Source: Bacteroidales bacterium (GTDB lineage Bacteria > Bacteroidota > Bacteroidia > Bacteroidales > JAFGXI01). From it: DNA of 63,121 nt. Each line of letters starts with the position of its first letter. Within the stretch, counting starts at the first letter, position 1. The stretch is taken from NCBI GenBank assembly GCA_016936665.1, contig JAFGXI010000011.1, positions 1 through 63,121 of the forward strand, read 5' to 3'. The translations under genes were made by a program, and so were the position numbers. A model generated the notes under the pieces. The model saw only the letters and a list, made by a program, of their open reading frames with translations, did no database searches and had not been told where the DNA came from. Positions 1 through 8,983 of this stretch are shown here, one piece after another.

Positions 1-3000
1 ATCAAGATTTATCGACTTGTACCTTTGAGTGGGATTTTGGTAATGGAACAACCGCTACGGGTCAAAATGTTAATGTTACTTATAATATGCAAGGCTCATA
101 TACTGTAACTTTGACGGTAACAGATGTGAATGCTTGCCCAAAGGTAGAAACCTATACTGTAGATGTTGCTTGCGGTGGAGCTTGTCCGGTTTGTACTGAT
201 ATTATGCCTACCGATCCGGATGTAAATACATGCGTTGGCACGTTTTGGGATTCTGGTTTGACAGGAGATTATTCTGTGCCTGCAAACGACACTATTACGA
301 TTTGTAGTGATAACGGTGGATTTATTCAATTCCATTTTAATGAATTTGGTTTAGACAATTTTGATGATGATATATTAAGGATATACGATGGTCCTGACGT
401 TAATTCTCCTCTTTTCGGCGCTTATTCAAACAGTACTCCTCCCCCATCAGATATCGTTTCCTCTGGCACATGCCTTACTTTCCATTTTACAAGTTCGACA
501 TGGTCTACTCCAGGTAGCGGTTGGTCTGCTGAAATTTCCTGCGCTGATACATGTCAAAATTTCGAACTTTCCATTAACTCAGATGCTGACATAAACGAAG
601 ATGGGTATTATACAACGTGTATGCACGATACATTAAATTTTGTGGCTAGTGTAAATTTTCTTGAAAACGATTTATATTATCATCAGTCTATAGAAAATAC
701 TGTTTTTCATTGGTACAATAATAATGGGCTCGATATTTATAACGACAGCCTAACACTGCCGATTAATAGTGTTTTTCAAATGGTCTTTCTAGAAGTAATG
801 GATACCAACTATTGCTACCAACGCGATACTATCGTAGTTATTGGGGAATGCCAAACCATTACACCAGAAATATTAATAAACAATTCAAGTATTATCAACG
901 CACAATATAGCGTATCTAATGGTACAGAATTAAATATTTCGATTAATATCGATATTGACAGTTCCAACCCTTGCTACAACCCGAATATTAATTACGATTT
1001 TAATATAGGAAACATAGGAACAGATAATAGTCCCCTATTTTTAGAATCAAACGATACTACAATTAGTTACCCCGATTATTCAACAGAATGGCTTATCTTA
1101 AGTGTTTACGATGGTTCAGGATGTAATTATTTCGACAGCTTGCAAGTATTAACAGGTTGCCAGGCAATAGATATCAATATTAACAGTAACGCCAGTTCCT
1201 ATGAAGGCGAAAACTTATTGTGTATTGAAGACTCATTATTTGTTAATGCTATAGTAAATTTCCCTAACAACGATTTAAGTTACCACCAAAGCTTATCGAA
1301 CTGCTCCTACACATGGGTATTTGGAAATGGAAATACCGACACTCTATTAACTAGTTCTAATATTTATTATTACGCAGGTCTTTATAATACAAGGATTGAA
1401 ATTACAGATTCTGTGGGTTGTGTTTCAATCGAAAACTATCCGATAAGAATTTTAAACGATCCCCAATTTCAGTTAAACTCCAGTTTAACAGATACGATTT
1501 GCTTAATGGATACATTAAACCTTAGCCACATATCAAACCAACAATATCAAAGTTACAATTATAATCCTATGCCAATACATGATGAATCGGGCGTTAGTTC
1601 TTATTCCTATTTGGAGGTTTATAGTCCAAACACCAATTATATTACAACAATGCAAGATTTCTATTCTATATGTTTAAATATTGAACATTCATATGTTGGC
1701 GATCTTAGCATATATTTATATTGTCCAAATGGCCAATCTGTTGAACTCTTAAATTATCCAAACAGTATTGGAGGTGCTTTTTTTGGCGAGCCTTGTGACA
1801 ATGATTATAGTATAACTGTTGGCAATGGATACTCCTACTATTTTACTAATAGTGCTCCATATAATTTATCAGAATTAAACAACATAAATAGTCATACATT
1901 TATAGATAATGATGGAGTACAAGTAACTCATGATTATTTCCCTAGTGGAGATTATGCACCAACAGGAACTTTTGAAGATTTAATTGGCTGCCCTGTCAAT
2001 GGAGAATGGACCTTAGAAATAATAGACAACTTAGGAGCTGATGATGGTTATTTATTCTATTGGGGTTTAAATTTTAATGAAGAAGCGAACGGAGAAGTGA
2101 CTCAATACTGGAATAATGGAGAGTGGAGCAGTTCTAACAATACTGAAATTATTCAAAACACTAATAATGTACAATTAATCCCTCTAGATACAGGACAATA
2201 TTATTTTAACTACAGCATAAACAATGTAATTGGTTGTTCTTTTGACACAATTATTGGTCCTGTTTACGTAATTGACTTGCCTAACGAACCAGAAATCAAT
2301 GGAAATTTTTCAGTCCAAAATGGCGACACTGCTGTATATACAACAAACTTAGACACGCTTCTAAGTTATTCTTGGAATATTGTTGGAGGTAGTATCTATA
2401 ACCAAATTTCTAATGACTCCATCCAAGTTATTTGGAATAGCAATAGCAATGCGAGCGTTTCTCTTATAGCAGAAAACTCAAATGGCTGTTCAAGCTATTC
2501 AACTTTATATGTTGGTGTAGGAGATACTATAACAATCTATAACTCTAACCCATATACAAGTTCTTCAGAAGAAGAAGTTATAGAATTAAACACATGCATT
2601 CTTAACTTTAACAGTGAATTCGATCAAGCTTATATTAGCGCTACAAATTTTATAGACGATGTATATACAGAAATCACAATTCATATAGAGCAGGGCGATA
2701 GTATCTATAATATTATCGATACCATTTACACCCCTGAGAACGCTGTTTACGAAGTTGTAATATACATTAGTTGTCAAAATAATACCAAAACTTCTAATTT
2801 AAGTGTATTGGAAATCATAGATTATGTAGATCATACCACGGTTAATAATAATAATCTTACGGAAGCTAACTTTAGGATTTATCCAAATCCTGCCAAAGAT
2901 CTGCTTTATATAACGGCTCCTTCGGTCATTACCAATTACGAAGTGATTAGTTTAACAGGCAAACTGATTAAGCAAGACAAGCCACATACTAAAAACGAAA

Positions 3001-3092
3001 TGCTTAGTCTTGAAGAACTTAGTTCGGGCACATACTTTATTAGAATACAAACTAAAACACAAGCTGAAACGCTTAAGTTTGTGAAGGAATAA
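1..3092 (+). CDS. T9SS-sorted multidomain surface protein (5' end missing)
   Basis: The reading frame is open from base 3, so the gene begins left of the window; the ATG at 87 lies inside a PKD-like domain (WDFGNG ... YTVTLTVTD) and is not a true start. Domains in order: end of a PKD repeat (3-160), a CUB-like domain with paired Cys and an IYDG motif (about 230-545), further Cys-containing PKD-like repeats, a region resembling a proprotein-convertase P domain (about 1600-2080, with VGDLSIYL, GCPVNGEWTLEI and DDGYLFYWGL), another PKD-like stretch and a C-terminal type A T9SS sorting domain (from YPNPAKD near 2880 to the end). The family pattern is a large exported, surface-attached or released protein. 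Adhesion or protein binding is inference; the missing N-terminus could hold a catalytic domain. A hairpin terminator follows. Confidence 0.85.
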   Translation, partial: QDLSTCTFEWDFGNGTTATGQNVNVTYNMQGSYTVTLTVTDVNACPKVETYTVDVACGGACPVCTDIMPTDPDVNTCVGTFWDSGLTGDYSVPANDTITICSDNGGFIQFHFNEFGLDNFDDDILRIYDGPDVNSPLFGAYSNSTPPPSDIVSSGTCLTFHFTSSTWSTPGSGWSAEISCADTCQNFELSINSDADINEDGYYTTCMHDTLNFVASVNFLENDLYYHQSIENTVFHWYNNNGLDIYNDSLTLPINSVFQMVFLEVMDTNYCYQRDTIVVIGECQTITPEILINNSSIINAQYSVSNGTELNISINIDIDSSNPCYNPNINYDFNIGNIGTDNSPLFLESNDTTISYPDYSTEWLILSVYDGSGCNYFDSLQVLTGCQAIDININSNASSYEGENLLCIEDSLFVNAIVNFPNNDLSYHQSLSNCSYTWVFGNGNTDTLLTSSNIYYYAGLYNTRIEITDSVGCVSIENYPIRILNDPQFQLNSSLTDTICLMDTLNLSHISNQQYQSYNYNPMPIHDESGVSSYSYLEVYSPNTNYITTMQDFYSICLNIEHSYVGDLSIYLYCPNGQSVELLNYPNSIGGAFFGEPCDNDYSITVGNGYSYYFTNSAPYNLSELNNINSHTFIDNDGVQVTHDYFPSGDYAPTGTFEDLIGCPVNGEWTLEIIDNLGADDGYLFYWGLNFNEEANGEVTQYWNNGEWSSSNNTEIIQNTNNVQLIPLDTGQYYFNYSINNVIGCSFDTIIGPVYVIDLPNEPEINGNFSVQNGDTAVYTTNLDTLLSYSWNIVGGSIYNQISNDSIQVIWNSNSNASVSLIAENSNGCSSYSTLYVGVGDTITIYNSNPYTSSSEEEVIELNTCILNFNSEFDQAYISATNFIDDVYTEITIHIEQGDSIYNIIDTIYTPENAVYEVVIYISCQNNTKTSNLSVLEIIDYVDHTTVNNNNLTEANFRIYPNPAKDLLYITAPSVITNYEVISLTGKLIKQDKPHTKNEMLSLEELSSGTYFIRIQTKTQAETLKFVKE

Positions 3093-3104
3093 TATAGGAT
3101 AGAA

Positions 3105-3126
3105 AGCTCCCTCTGGGGGCTTTTTT
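3105..3126 (+). terminator. Rho-independent terminator of the T9SS surface protein gene
   Basis: Stem AGCTCCC / GGGGGCT (one G-T pair) with loop TCT, followed by six T, starts 12 bases after the stop codon. Confidence 0.8.
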
Positions 3127-3153
3127 CTTTCATAACAAGAAAAACTACCGCAA

Positions 3154-3182
3154 TAAAAAATGCCATCAATAGTAGATGGCAT
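3154..3182 (-). terminator. Rho-independent terminator of the GLUG-repeat gene
   Basis: Read on the minus strand, ATGCCATC / GATGGCAT forms an 8-bp stem with a 7-base loop followed by a T tract. It lies 45 bases past the stop of the convergent minus-strand gene. Confidence 0.8.
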
Positions 3183-3226
3183 TATAATAAGGAATATTCT
3201 AAAGCTTATGTTGAAGCTATGCTTTA

Positions 3227-4990
3227 TTATTCTTTTAAAAACTTTTGGATAGTAGATCCTTTACGATTGGTCACTTTAACGAAGTACAACCCCGAATTGA
3301 GATTAGAAATATCAAGTGTATTGTTATCATCCTGAACAGCCAACAACACCTTACCTGTTAGATCATAAATAAGGATGCTATTAATCGTTTCTTCGGTCTG
3401 AATATTTATCTTATCAACAGCAGGATTAGGGAAGATTTTATAATCAATTTGCTTTACAACATCATTGATTGCTGATGGCGTATTTTGAGCCAATACAGGA
3501 AATCCATCATTTAATGTACTTACCGATTTATTTGCATTTATAAGCCAAATAGAAGAAAAATCCCAGTTTTCGTAGCTTGTTTCAATTCTCATTTCAGCAG
3601 ATGTTTTTCCTTCTCCGGCTGCCGAAGTACTCATTCCACTGGTTTCTGTATTCCAATAACAATTGGTAACAATGCCATTATAAGTATCATATGGCGCCGG
3701 ATTTTGGGTATTATCGCCGGCAAAACCACCAATCTTATCGCTAGTAGAATTAGGAGAACTGACAGAGCCTATCGAATAACAATTAACAATTTGTGCCTGA
3801 TAAGTATTGCTGCCAACAAAACCACCTGCTTCTTGCTGATAAGCCGTTGTGGCTATAACGTTTCCAACAGAATAACAATTAGTTATTATCCCTGTTTCGG
3901 TTTCGTTGGCACCTACAAAACCTCCAACAGTAGAACGATATGTTACATCACCAGTTGCATAACATTCCGAAATAGAAGCCATGTTTTTACCCACAAAACC
4001 TCCAGCGTCTGTATCTTCTCCACTGATATCGACCATTGCATAACACCGTGTAATGGTTCCACCCGGACTTACATTGTCGCCTACAAATCCTCCGACGCCA
4101 TCGGAAGCTTCTCCTGTCATGGTAATAGTTCCAATAGCATAAGAATTTTCGATACTCGATTGATTCCAACCAACTAAACCTGCTGTGCTAGGACTATGTC
4201 CTTCGATATCAATCATCGTATAGCAGTTAATAATTGAGCCTATATTACCTGCTGCCCCAGCTAATCCTCCTGTATATTCATTGGCATCAGTAATACTTAC
4301 TTCTGTATGACAATTATTAATATTTGTATAATAAATAGCTCTTCCGACCAAGCCGCCAATATAATTATTGCCTTTAGCATCAATTTCAACATTGGCAGTA
4401 CAGTCTGTTATCTGACAACTATCAGCATAGGCAACTAAACCAGCAATAAACTCAGATTCACCCGTCACAACGCCACTCGAATGGCAGTTACTTATGTTCG
4501 TCTTATATGCCTCCATGATTAAAGAAGCTGCCCCCATATCAGTTGAAGATACATTAAAGTTTTCGAGGGTAATATTGGCAATAATTGCTTCATCTGTCTT
4601 ATAGAATAAACCAACACCAATACCCAGCTGATCGCTTTGAATATAAAGATTACTGATGGTATGCCCATTGCCGTTAAATTCCCCCGTGTAACCTACGGTT
4701 AAAACGCCCATATAGGTAGATCGCCCAATTGGCAAAAAACCATTGACATTATAATCTGCGAAGAATTCAGTCCAACTAGCAGTTTCGGATGCATCGATGT
4801 CGTTATCAAGCTCAAAATTGATTGGATTTTCGAATTCATCTAAATAAGCACCATACATGGTAACCCACTTAAGTTGCTCTAAGGTTGAGACATTTCTTAG
4901 GCCATCGCCATCGGTATCTTGGGGTTCTACCTGAGCCATTAAAGAACTATTAAATGCAATAGCTAAGGCTAAAATTAAATATTGTTTCAT
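3227..4990 (-). CDS. GLUG-repeat protein with T9SS sorting domain
   Basis: 587 aa. A signal peptide (MKQYLILALAIAFNSSLMAQ) is followed by a short DTDGDG segment and then a long right-handed repeat region (about residues 100-460) of GLUG-type units, each with a GGFVG(D/K/A)N core and a following NCY or CYA turn. The C-terminus (from FPNPAVD to the end) is a type A T9SS sorting domain. GLUG repeats occur in bacterial surface and adhesin-like proteins, including IgA-peptidase families; no protease domain is visible here. Export through the outer membrane by T9SS and surface anchoring are expected. The promoter has a 16-bp palindrome (5038-5053) and a TATTTTG element shared with the gene at 24957-25544, which suggests common control. 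Confidence 0.85.
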   Translation of the reverse strand: MKQYLILALAIAFNSSLMAQVEPQDTDGDGLRNVSTLEQLKWVTMYGAYLDEFENPINFELDNDIDASETASWTEFFADYNVNGFLPIGRSTYMGVLTVGYTGEFNGNGHTISNLYIQSDQLGIGVGLFYKTDEAIIANITLENFNVSSTDMGAASLIMEAYKTNISNCHSSGVVTGESEFIAGLVAYADSCQITDCTANVEIDAKGNNYIGGLVGRAIYYTNINNCHTEVSITDANEYTGGLAGAAGNIGSIINCYTMIDIEGHSPSTAGLVGWNQSSIENSYAIGTITMTGEASDGVGGFVGDNVSPGGTITRCYAMVDISGEDTDAGGFVGKNMASISECYATGDVTYRSTVGGFVGANETETGIITNCYSVGNVIATTAYQQEAGGFVGSNTYQAQIVNCYSIGSVSSPNSTSDKIGGFAGDNTQNPAPYDTYNGIVTNCYWNTETSGMSTSAAGEGKTSAEMRIETSYENWDFSSIWLINANKSVSTLNDGFPVLAQNTPSAINDVVKQIDYKIFPNPAVDKINIQTEETINSILIYDLTGKVLLAVQDDNNTLDISNLNSGLYFVKVTNRKGSTIQKFLKE

Positions 4991-5007
4991 ATCTTATAAT
5001 TTTTGAA

Positions 5008-5014
5008 CAAAATA
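5008..5014 (-). promoter_or_regulatory. Putative -7 promoter element of the GLUG-repeat gene
   Basis: TATTTTG on the minus strand, ending 17 bases before the ATG at 4990. It resembles the Bacteroidota -7 element TAnnTTTG with one base missing. The gene at 25544 has TACTTTG at exactly the same distance. Confidence 0.5.
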
Positions 5015-5037
5015 CAGACATTAACAAATAACTTGTT

Positions 5038-5053
5038 TCACCCTTTTGGGTGA
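5038..5053. promoter_or_regulatory. 16-bp palindrome TCACCC-TTTT-GGGTGA, putative operator
   Basis: A perfect inverted repeat TCACCCTTTTGGGTGA lies 47 bases upstream of the ATG at 4990 and 23 bases upstream of the TATTTTG element. No T tract follows, so it is not a terminator. An almost identical palindrome stands at 25593-25608 in the same promoter arrangement, which argues for a dimeric regulator binding there. The regulator is unknown. Confidence 0.6.
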
Positions 5054-5110
5054 TATTGCCTAAAATTAGGATATATTGAAACGTTTAGCAGATAGTGTTC
5101 TTGAGACTAT

Positions 5111-6451
5111 TTACTTTAAAGCTTTAATTACATCTGTCACCATTTTATTGTAATCGAAGTCTTTTTCTGTGGTTAGACCCATTCTAACAATCACCAATTT
5201 TTTAGATGGAATAATATAAATGCGTTGCCCTTGAAAACCGTCGGCAAAGTAAAGATCTTCTGGCGCATCCGGTAATTCGCGCTTGCTTTTATTAAGCCAA
5301 AACTGCGAGCCATAATCGCCCTTGGAATGCGGAGCTTCAGTTTGGGTAAATGCCACCCAAGAGGGCTCCACAATGGTGTCACCAAACCAAATACCATTTT
5401 GCAAATACAATAATCCAAAACGCGCCCAATCTCTACTGGTAGCATAGGTATAGGACGAACCGACAAAATTACCGGAAGCATCGGTTTCCATGAGGGTTTC
5501 GTACATCGATATTTTATAAAACAGCTCTTTGTACGGGAATTGCCAATAAGCTTGATCATTATTGATGGTTCTCTTTACAATCTCGGTTAAGATATTTGAT
5601 GAGCCCGATGAATAATACCATACAGAATCTGGTGGGTAAGCAGCAGGCTGATTGATTGCAAATTGTGCATGATTCGACTTTTGATAGAGCATCACAGTGG
5701 CTTCCGAAATATCACCATAATCTTCGTCCCACTGAATACCGGAAGTCATGTTTAAAAGATTTTTAGTCGTAATCTGCCGACGTTCGTCATGCGCCCATTC
5801 TTCGATTGGTGCAGATTTATTGATATCAATTTTACCATGTTTACTGAGAATACCTATCATCGTAGAGGCAATACTTTTACTCATAGACCAGCCTAATATT
5901 TTACTATGTTTTGTAAAGCCCTCGGCATATTGTTCTATCATTCCTAAAGTATCGTAAGCCACTATTACAGAACGGGTACGGCCTTTTTCAAATACCGCAT
6001 CAATAGCTATTTGTAAGGCTTGCATATCGAAAACTGAAGACAAATCGTTTTGCATTTTATCGCCTCTTGGCCATGCTATGGTATCGAAGCCAGCGGGTTT
6101 TGTTTTTATAGTTTGATGGTCGTTAACAGCATTCGGATACAAATCGTCTTCTTGCAAACAAACACCAAGCCCCTCTCTAAAGAAAGCTTTCTGTTTACCG
6201 AATCCATAAAAATCGGAGTACACAACCTTATTTTTGTAATCAACAGTTGAACTAGCTAAACCAACTAAAGAAAAATTTAAATCATTGGCTTCTAAATCCT
6301 CTTGTGTTCTATCGGCAACAAAAATACCCGATGCTAAATTTTTAGCTGCAAAGCCCGTAAAAATCATTGAGCGATCGATAATGTATTTAGCTGCAAAACC
6401 AAATATCAAAAGAAAAACGACAAGAATAATTAACCACCATTTCTTAAGCAT
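5111..6451 (-). CDS. Membrane-anchored serine hydrolase (class C beta-lactamase / penicillin-binding fold)
   Basis: 446 aa. An N-terminal hydrophobic helix (residues about 5-24, after MLKKWW) works as an uncleaved anchor or signal, leaving the enzyme outside the inner membrane. The class C beta-lactamase fold is shown by S189-M-S-K192 (SxxK nucleophile motif), Y280-S-S (the YxN-like motif) and conserved context such as LLNMTSGI and ARFGLLYLQNG. Relatives include esterases, D-amino-acid or D,D-peptidases and 6-aminohexanoate-dimer-hydrolase-like proteins, so the substrate cannot be told. It is a single gene with no visible operon partners. Confidence 0.85.
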   Translation of the reverse strand: MLKKWWLIILVVFLLIFGFAAKYIIDRSMIFTGFAAKNLASGIFVADRTQEDLEANDLNFSLVGLASSTVDYKNKVVYSDFYGFGKQKAFFREGLGVCLQEDDLYPNAVNDHQTIKTKPAGFDTIAWPRGDKMQNDLSSVFDMQALQIAIDAVFEKGRTRSVIVAYDTLGMIEQYAEGFTKHSKILGWSMSKSIASTMIGILSKHGKIDINKSAPIEEWAHDERRQITTKNLLNMTSGIQWDEDYGDISEATVMLYQKSNHAQFAINQPAAYPPDSVWYYSSGSSNILTEIVKRTINNDQAYWQFPYKELFYKISMYETLMETDASGNFVGSSYTYATSRDWARFGLLYLQNGIWFGDTIVEPSWVAFTQTEAPHSKGDYGSQFWLNKSKRELPDAPEDLYFADGFQGQRIYIIPSKKLVIVRMGLTTEKDFDYNKMVTDVIKALK

Positions 6452-6592
6452 AATTCATTTTTTATAGTTGTGGTAAAGATATAACATTCCTTAGTTTTTT
6501 TTTTGAAAAGGACTATTATTTTATTGAAATACAAGAAGCTACCAGATCCCAAAACCCAAGTCGTCTTAACTTTAATCATCAAAAAAAATAGT

Positions 6593-6600
6593 TACCTTTG
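6593..6600 (+). promoter_or_regulatory. -7 promoter element of the S9 peptidase gene
   Basis: TACCTTTG matches the Bacteroidota -7 consensus TAnnTTTG, 32 bases before the ATG at 6633. An imperfect TTTA lies 18 bases upstream as a weak -33 candidate. Confidence 0.55.
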
Positions 6601-6632
6601 ACTCCATTCAATAAATTATAACATCAACAACA

Positions 6633-8738
6633 ATGAAAAAAATATTATTACTGCTAGGCATGTCTGTTATCTTATTTTCATGCCAACAAAACAAAAACAT
6701 TCACTCAGAATCTACATCTGAAAAAATTGCTGGATCAATCATCGATAAACAAGATTTAAAACTGTCTTCGGACATCATGACTCCAGAGGTACTTTGGTCG
6801 TTCGGAAGAATAAGCGAAGTTGAATTATCGCCCGATAAAAAAGATATCATTTATGGTGTTACTTACTACAGCATCAAGGAAAACAAAGGGAATCGCGATT
6901 TATACAAATTAAATCTTCAGAGCAAAATAAAAACAAGACTTACCGAAACGCAAGGTAGCGAATACAATGCTGTATGGAAACCTGACGGAAGTAAAATTGG
7001 GTATCTTTCAGCTGAATCGGGAAGTATGCAAATGTGGGAAATGAACCCTGATGGTTCTGGCAAAACACAAATTTCTGATATTAAAGACGGCATCAATGGG
7101 TTTAAATATTCGCCGGACATGAATAAAATTGTATTCATTGCAGAAGTTAAACTCGACACTACAGCTAAAGACAAACATCCTGATTTAGATAAAACAACTG
7201 CTCAGATATACACAGACATGATGTTCCGTCATTGGGATCATTGGGTAGAGACTTATTCTCACGTATTTCTAGCCGATTACGATGGTAAATCTTTAAGCAA
7301 TGCTAAAGACCTAATGCCTAACGAAATGTGGGAATCTCCCGTAAGACCGTGGGGTGGTATGGAACAAATCAATTTCACTGCAGATGGTAAGAATGTGGTT
7401 TATACATCTAGAAAAAAGCGTGGGGTGACTTATGCTATTTCTACTAATACCGATTTATACCAATATAATATCGCTTCGGGCGAAACTAAAAATTTAACCC
7501 AAGGTATGATGGGTTATGACATGGAACCTACTTTTTCTTCTGATGGAAAATTTATGGCATTTACCAGTATGGCACGTGACGGATACGAATCGGACAAAAC
7601 CAGATTAATGATTATGAACCTTGAAAGCGGAGAAACCAAAGACCTTACAGCTTCGATAGAGCAAAATGCTGGTCATTTAAGCTTTTCGGAAGATAATAAA
7701 TCTGTTTATTTTATAAGCGATTGGCATGCTACGGATGAAATTTATCGTGTAGATATTGAGAATGCTGAAATTACAAAAATAACAGAAGGCGTTCATAATT
7801 ACTTATCTGTTGTTGATGCTGGCGAACAACTTGTTGCCACCAAAGTAAGCATGTCGCAACCTGCCGAAATCTACATAGTTAACAAAAACACAGGAAAAGA
7901 TGAAGAAGTTTCTTTCGAGAACAAAGATTTAATGACTCAACTTAGCATGGGTGAGGTTAAGTCTAAATGGATACCTACCACCGACGGAAAAGAGATGTTA
8001 GTATGGTACATTCTTCCGCCTCATTTCGATTCTACAAAGACTTATCCAGCAATATTATATTGCCAAGGCGGACCACAAGGCACAGTAAGCCAGTTTTGGA
8101 GTTACAGATGGAATTTCCAAATGATGGCAGCCAATGGTTATATAGTAGTTGCTCCTAACCGTAGAGGCTTACCAGGTTTTGGCATTGAATGGAATGAACA
8201 AATTTCCGGTGATTATGGCGGACAAAATATGAAAGACTACTTATCGGCCATAGACGATGCTTCTAAAGAACCATTTGTTGATGCTGATAAATTAGGTGCC
8301 GTTGGTGCTTCATACGGTGGATTTTCTGTGTACTGGCTTGCCGGACATCATAATAAACGTTTTAAAGCCTTTATCGCTCACAATGGGATTTTCAATTTAG
8401 AATCACAATACACAGAAACTGAAGAGATGTGGTTTGCAAATTGGGACTTGGGCGGAGCTTATTGGGATTTAAATAACGAAGTAGCCCAGAATACATATAA
8501 AAACTCACCACACAAATTCGTACAAAACTGGGATACGCCTATCTATGTTATTCATAGCGATAAAGATTATCGTATTGCCTACACACAGGGTATGCAAGCT
8601 TTCGATGCCGCACGTTTAAGAGGCATCGATGCCAAATGGTTATACTTCCCTGACGAAACCCACTTTGTGGTTAGACCACAAAACGCCATTTTATGGCAAC
8701 GAGAATTTTTCTCTTGGTTAGATAAATATCTTAAATAA
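6633..8738 (+). CDS. S9 family prolyl oligopeptidase-type lipoprotein
   Basis: 701 aa. The signal peptide ends in a lipobox (LFSC, lipidated Cys near residue 17), so this is a lipoprotein facing the periplasm or cell surface. Residues about 50-420 carry WD40/TolB-like propeller repeats (for example LSPDKKDI, WKPDGSKIGYLS, FSSDGKFMAFTS). The C-terminal alpha/beta hydrolase has the nucleophile in GAS(560)YGG, with the probable acid D645 in KDYRI and the base H677 in DETHF. The family (S9C/DPP-like) degrades short oligopeptides, which fits amino-acid use by this organism. It has its own promoter element and a strong terminator. Confidence 0.93.
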   Translation: MKKILLLLGMSVILFSCQQNKNIHSESTSEKIAGSIIDKQDLKLSSDIMTPEVLWSFGRISEVELSPDKKDIIYGVTYYSIKENKGNRDLYKLNLQSKIKTRLTETQGSEYNAVWKPDGSKIGYLSAESGSMQMWEMNPDGSGKTQISDIKDGINGFKYSPDMNKIVFIAEVKLDTTAKDKHPDLDKTTAQIYTDMMFRHWDHWVETYSHVFLADYDGKSLSNAKDLMPNEMWESPVRPWGGMEQINFTADGKNVVYTSRKKRGVTYAISTNTDLYQYNIASGETKNLTQGMMGYDMEPTFSSDGKFMAFTSMARDGYESDKTRLMIMNLESGETKDLTASIEQNAGHLSFSEDNKSVYFISDWHATDEIYRVDIENAEITKITEGVHNYLSVVDAGEQLVATKVSMSQPAEIYIVNKNTGKDEEVSFENKDLMTQLSMGEVKSKWIPTTDGKEMLVWYILPPHFDSTKTYPAILYCQGGPQGTVSQFWSYRWNFQMMAANGYIVVAPNRRGLPGFGIEWNEQISGDYGGQNMKDYLSAIDDASKEPFVDADKLGAVGASYGGFSVYWLAGHHNKRFKAFIAHNGIFNLESQYTETEEMWFANWDLGGAYWDLNNEVAQNTYKNSPHKFVQNWDTPIYVIHSDKDYRIAYTQGMQAFDAARLRGIDAKWLYFPDETHFVVRPQNAILWQREFFSWLDKYLK

Positions 8739-8760
8739 ATTAACAAGTTTGTTTTTTAGA

Positions 8761-8798
8761 ATCCTGACAGTTTAATAAATCTGTCAGGATTTTTTTTA
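8761..8798 (+). terminator. Rho-independent terminator of the S9 peptidase gene
   Basis: Perfect 10-bp stem ATCCTGACAG / CTGTCAGGAT with a 10-base loop and a run of eight further T. Confidence 0.9.
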
Positions 8799-8925
8799 CC
8801 TTAACTTTATTTATTCGAACTATCAAGAGATATTTTATATATGGGATTTTAAATATATCTTGATTATCTTCATAATCTTCGTTAGTTTGCTTTTTTTACA
8901 AATCATTAATTACTTTTCAGACAAT

Positions 8926-8960
8926 AAAAAAGGCATTCCTATTGATGAAATGCCTTTTTT
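8926..8960 (-). terminator. Terminator of the sulfur operon (symmetrical, possibly bidirectional)
   Basis: AAAAAAGGCATT / AATGCCTTTTTT forms a 12-bp stem. On the minus strand the stem is followed by T-rich sequence. It lies 24 bases beyond the stop of the last rhodanese gene. Confidence 0.85.
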
Positions 8961-8983
8961 ATAGTTATATAATTGTATGAAAA

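Noticed and set aside
3704..4177. 157-aa open frame on the plus strand inside the GLUG-repeat gene
   Set aside because: It is the shadow of a repetitive coding region, has no family similarity and no promoter; the minus-strand frame carries signal peptide, repeats and sorting domain.
5038..5053. Palindrome read as a terminator
   Set aside because: No T tract on either strand and it stands upstream, not downstream, of a gene start; the second copy has the same promoter position.
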